Assembly: GCA_005772945.1 (NCBI GenBank)
Contig: SXIE01000405.1
Span: 1-15,153 of the forward strand
Direction: 5' to 3'
Length of the DNA: 15,153 bases
From: Pseudomonadota bacterium
Lineage (GTDB): Bacteria > Myxococcota > UBA9042 > PHBI01
In this document: one piece after another, positions 14,830 through 15,153 of the stretch
Numbering within the stretch: position 1 is the stretch's first letter
Layout of the letters: every line of letters begins with the position of its first letter
Translations under genes and position numbers: made by a program
Notes under the pieces: model-generated
The model's database searches: none
The model's input: only the letters and a program-made list of their open reading frames with translations
What the model was told of the DNA's origin: nothing

Positions 14830-15153
14830 ATGGCGAGCTTCGAAATCACGGTCGAGAGCCCAGAGACGAAGCCCGTGCGGCTGTTGGTGGGTGGCGAGAA
14901 CTGGGTCGATGCCTGGCACGAGGGCGCGCGCGCGCTGGGCGACGATCCCTACGCCGCGGACGCCGTGTGCGTCGTCAAGTCCGACGGTTCCTTCCACCTC
15001 CAGCTGCCGCGCGCCCGCCGCACGTTCATCGTGCGCGGCCCGGTCGACCTGCCGCCTTCGAGCGTCGCGCCCGCCCGCGGCCACCCCCTCCTCGTGCCCG
15101 AGCACGGCGGCCCGCCGATTCGGATCCACACGCCGACCAGTCGCGGGGCGCCG
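14830..15153 (+). CDS. N-terminal part of an unrecognised protein
   Basis: The ATG at 14830 opens a frame of 108 codons with no stop before the window edge. The first 70 residues look like a compact mixed alpha/beta domain, with 'FEITVESPETKPVRLLVGG', then a helical 'WVDAWHEGARALG' and strands ending 'RRTFIVRG'. A Pro-rich stretch follows from about residue 75. There is no signal peptide, so the protein is probably cytoplasmic. Such a small N-terminal domain followed by a linker could precede a signalling or regulatory domain encoded beyond the edge, but nothing here shows that. It is divergent from the lipoprotein esterase. Third positions are strongly G/C, as expected for a native gene. I do not recognise the family. 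Confidence 0.65.
   Translation, partial: MASFEITVESPETKPVRLLVGGENWVDAWHEGARALGDDPYAADAVCVVKSDGSFHLQLPRARRTFIVRGPVDLPPSSVAPARGHPLLVPEHGGPPIRIHTPTSRGAP

Noticed and set aside
1..15153. tRNA, rRNA, CRISPR array, riboswitch or complete insertion sequence
   Set aside because: No cloverleaf-like gene, conserved rRNA block, regularly spaced repeat or pair of terminal inverted repeats was seen on reading either strand.

Overview
The window is very GC-rich, with most third codon positions G or C. Its lipoprotein with an acidic Asp/Ala-rich linker, its TamB/TamA-type outer-membrane assembly genes and its densely packed overlapping frames point to a Gram-negative (diderm) bacterium. A member of the Myxococcota (myxobacteria and relatives) would fit best. 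That assignment comes from the style of the proteins, not from a marker gene.

Left edge (1-1263): the tail of an unrecognised + strand gene with more AT-ending codons than its neighbours, possibly a transposase end. It converges on a minus-strand creatininase-family hydrolase gene. A 141-bp divergent gap follows.

Centre (1264-10978): a tightly coupled + strand operon of three envelope genes. These are a short AsmA/TamB-like anchored protein (534 aa), a full TamB-like translocation/assembly protein (1509 aa, TTG start) and an Omp85-family protein with a signal peptide, an expanded POTRA array and a C-terminal beta barrel (1195 aa, GTG start). Both junctions are 4-bp start/stop overlaps. The operon probably acts as one inner-membrane to outer-membrane module for inserting outer-membrane proteins or moving lipid across the periplasm. 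The order (tamB before tamA) is the reverse of the Escherichia coli arrangement, and the first two genes share a related N-terminal region.

Right part (10979-15153): a 228-bp gap holds a promoter-like signal with an 8-bp inverted repeat in its spacer. It also holds a doubtful 38-codon minus-strand frame. The gap is followed by a lysine-rich protein with a divergent OmpA-like domain but no signal peptide. Convergent to it is a large minus-strand lipoprotein esterase of the alpha/beta-hydrolase fold. Its conserved blocks occur in the order nucleophile Ser, Asp, His, then the oxyanion HG block. This is circularly permuted relative to the usual order, and is the most unusual thing in the window. 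It also carries an EF-hand-like calcium-loop insert and a cysteine-rich insert. Divergent from it, an unrecognised + strand gene runs off the right edge.

I saw no tRNA, rRNA, CRISPR array or intact mobile element.
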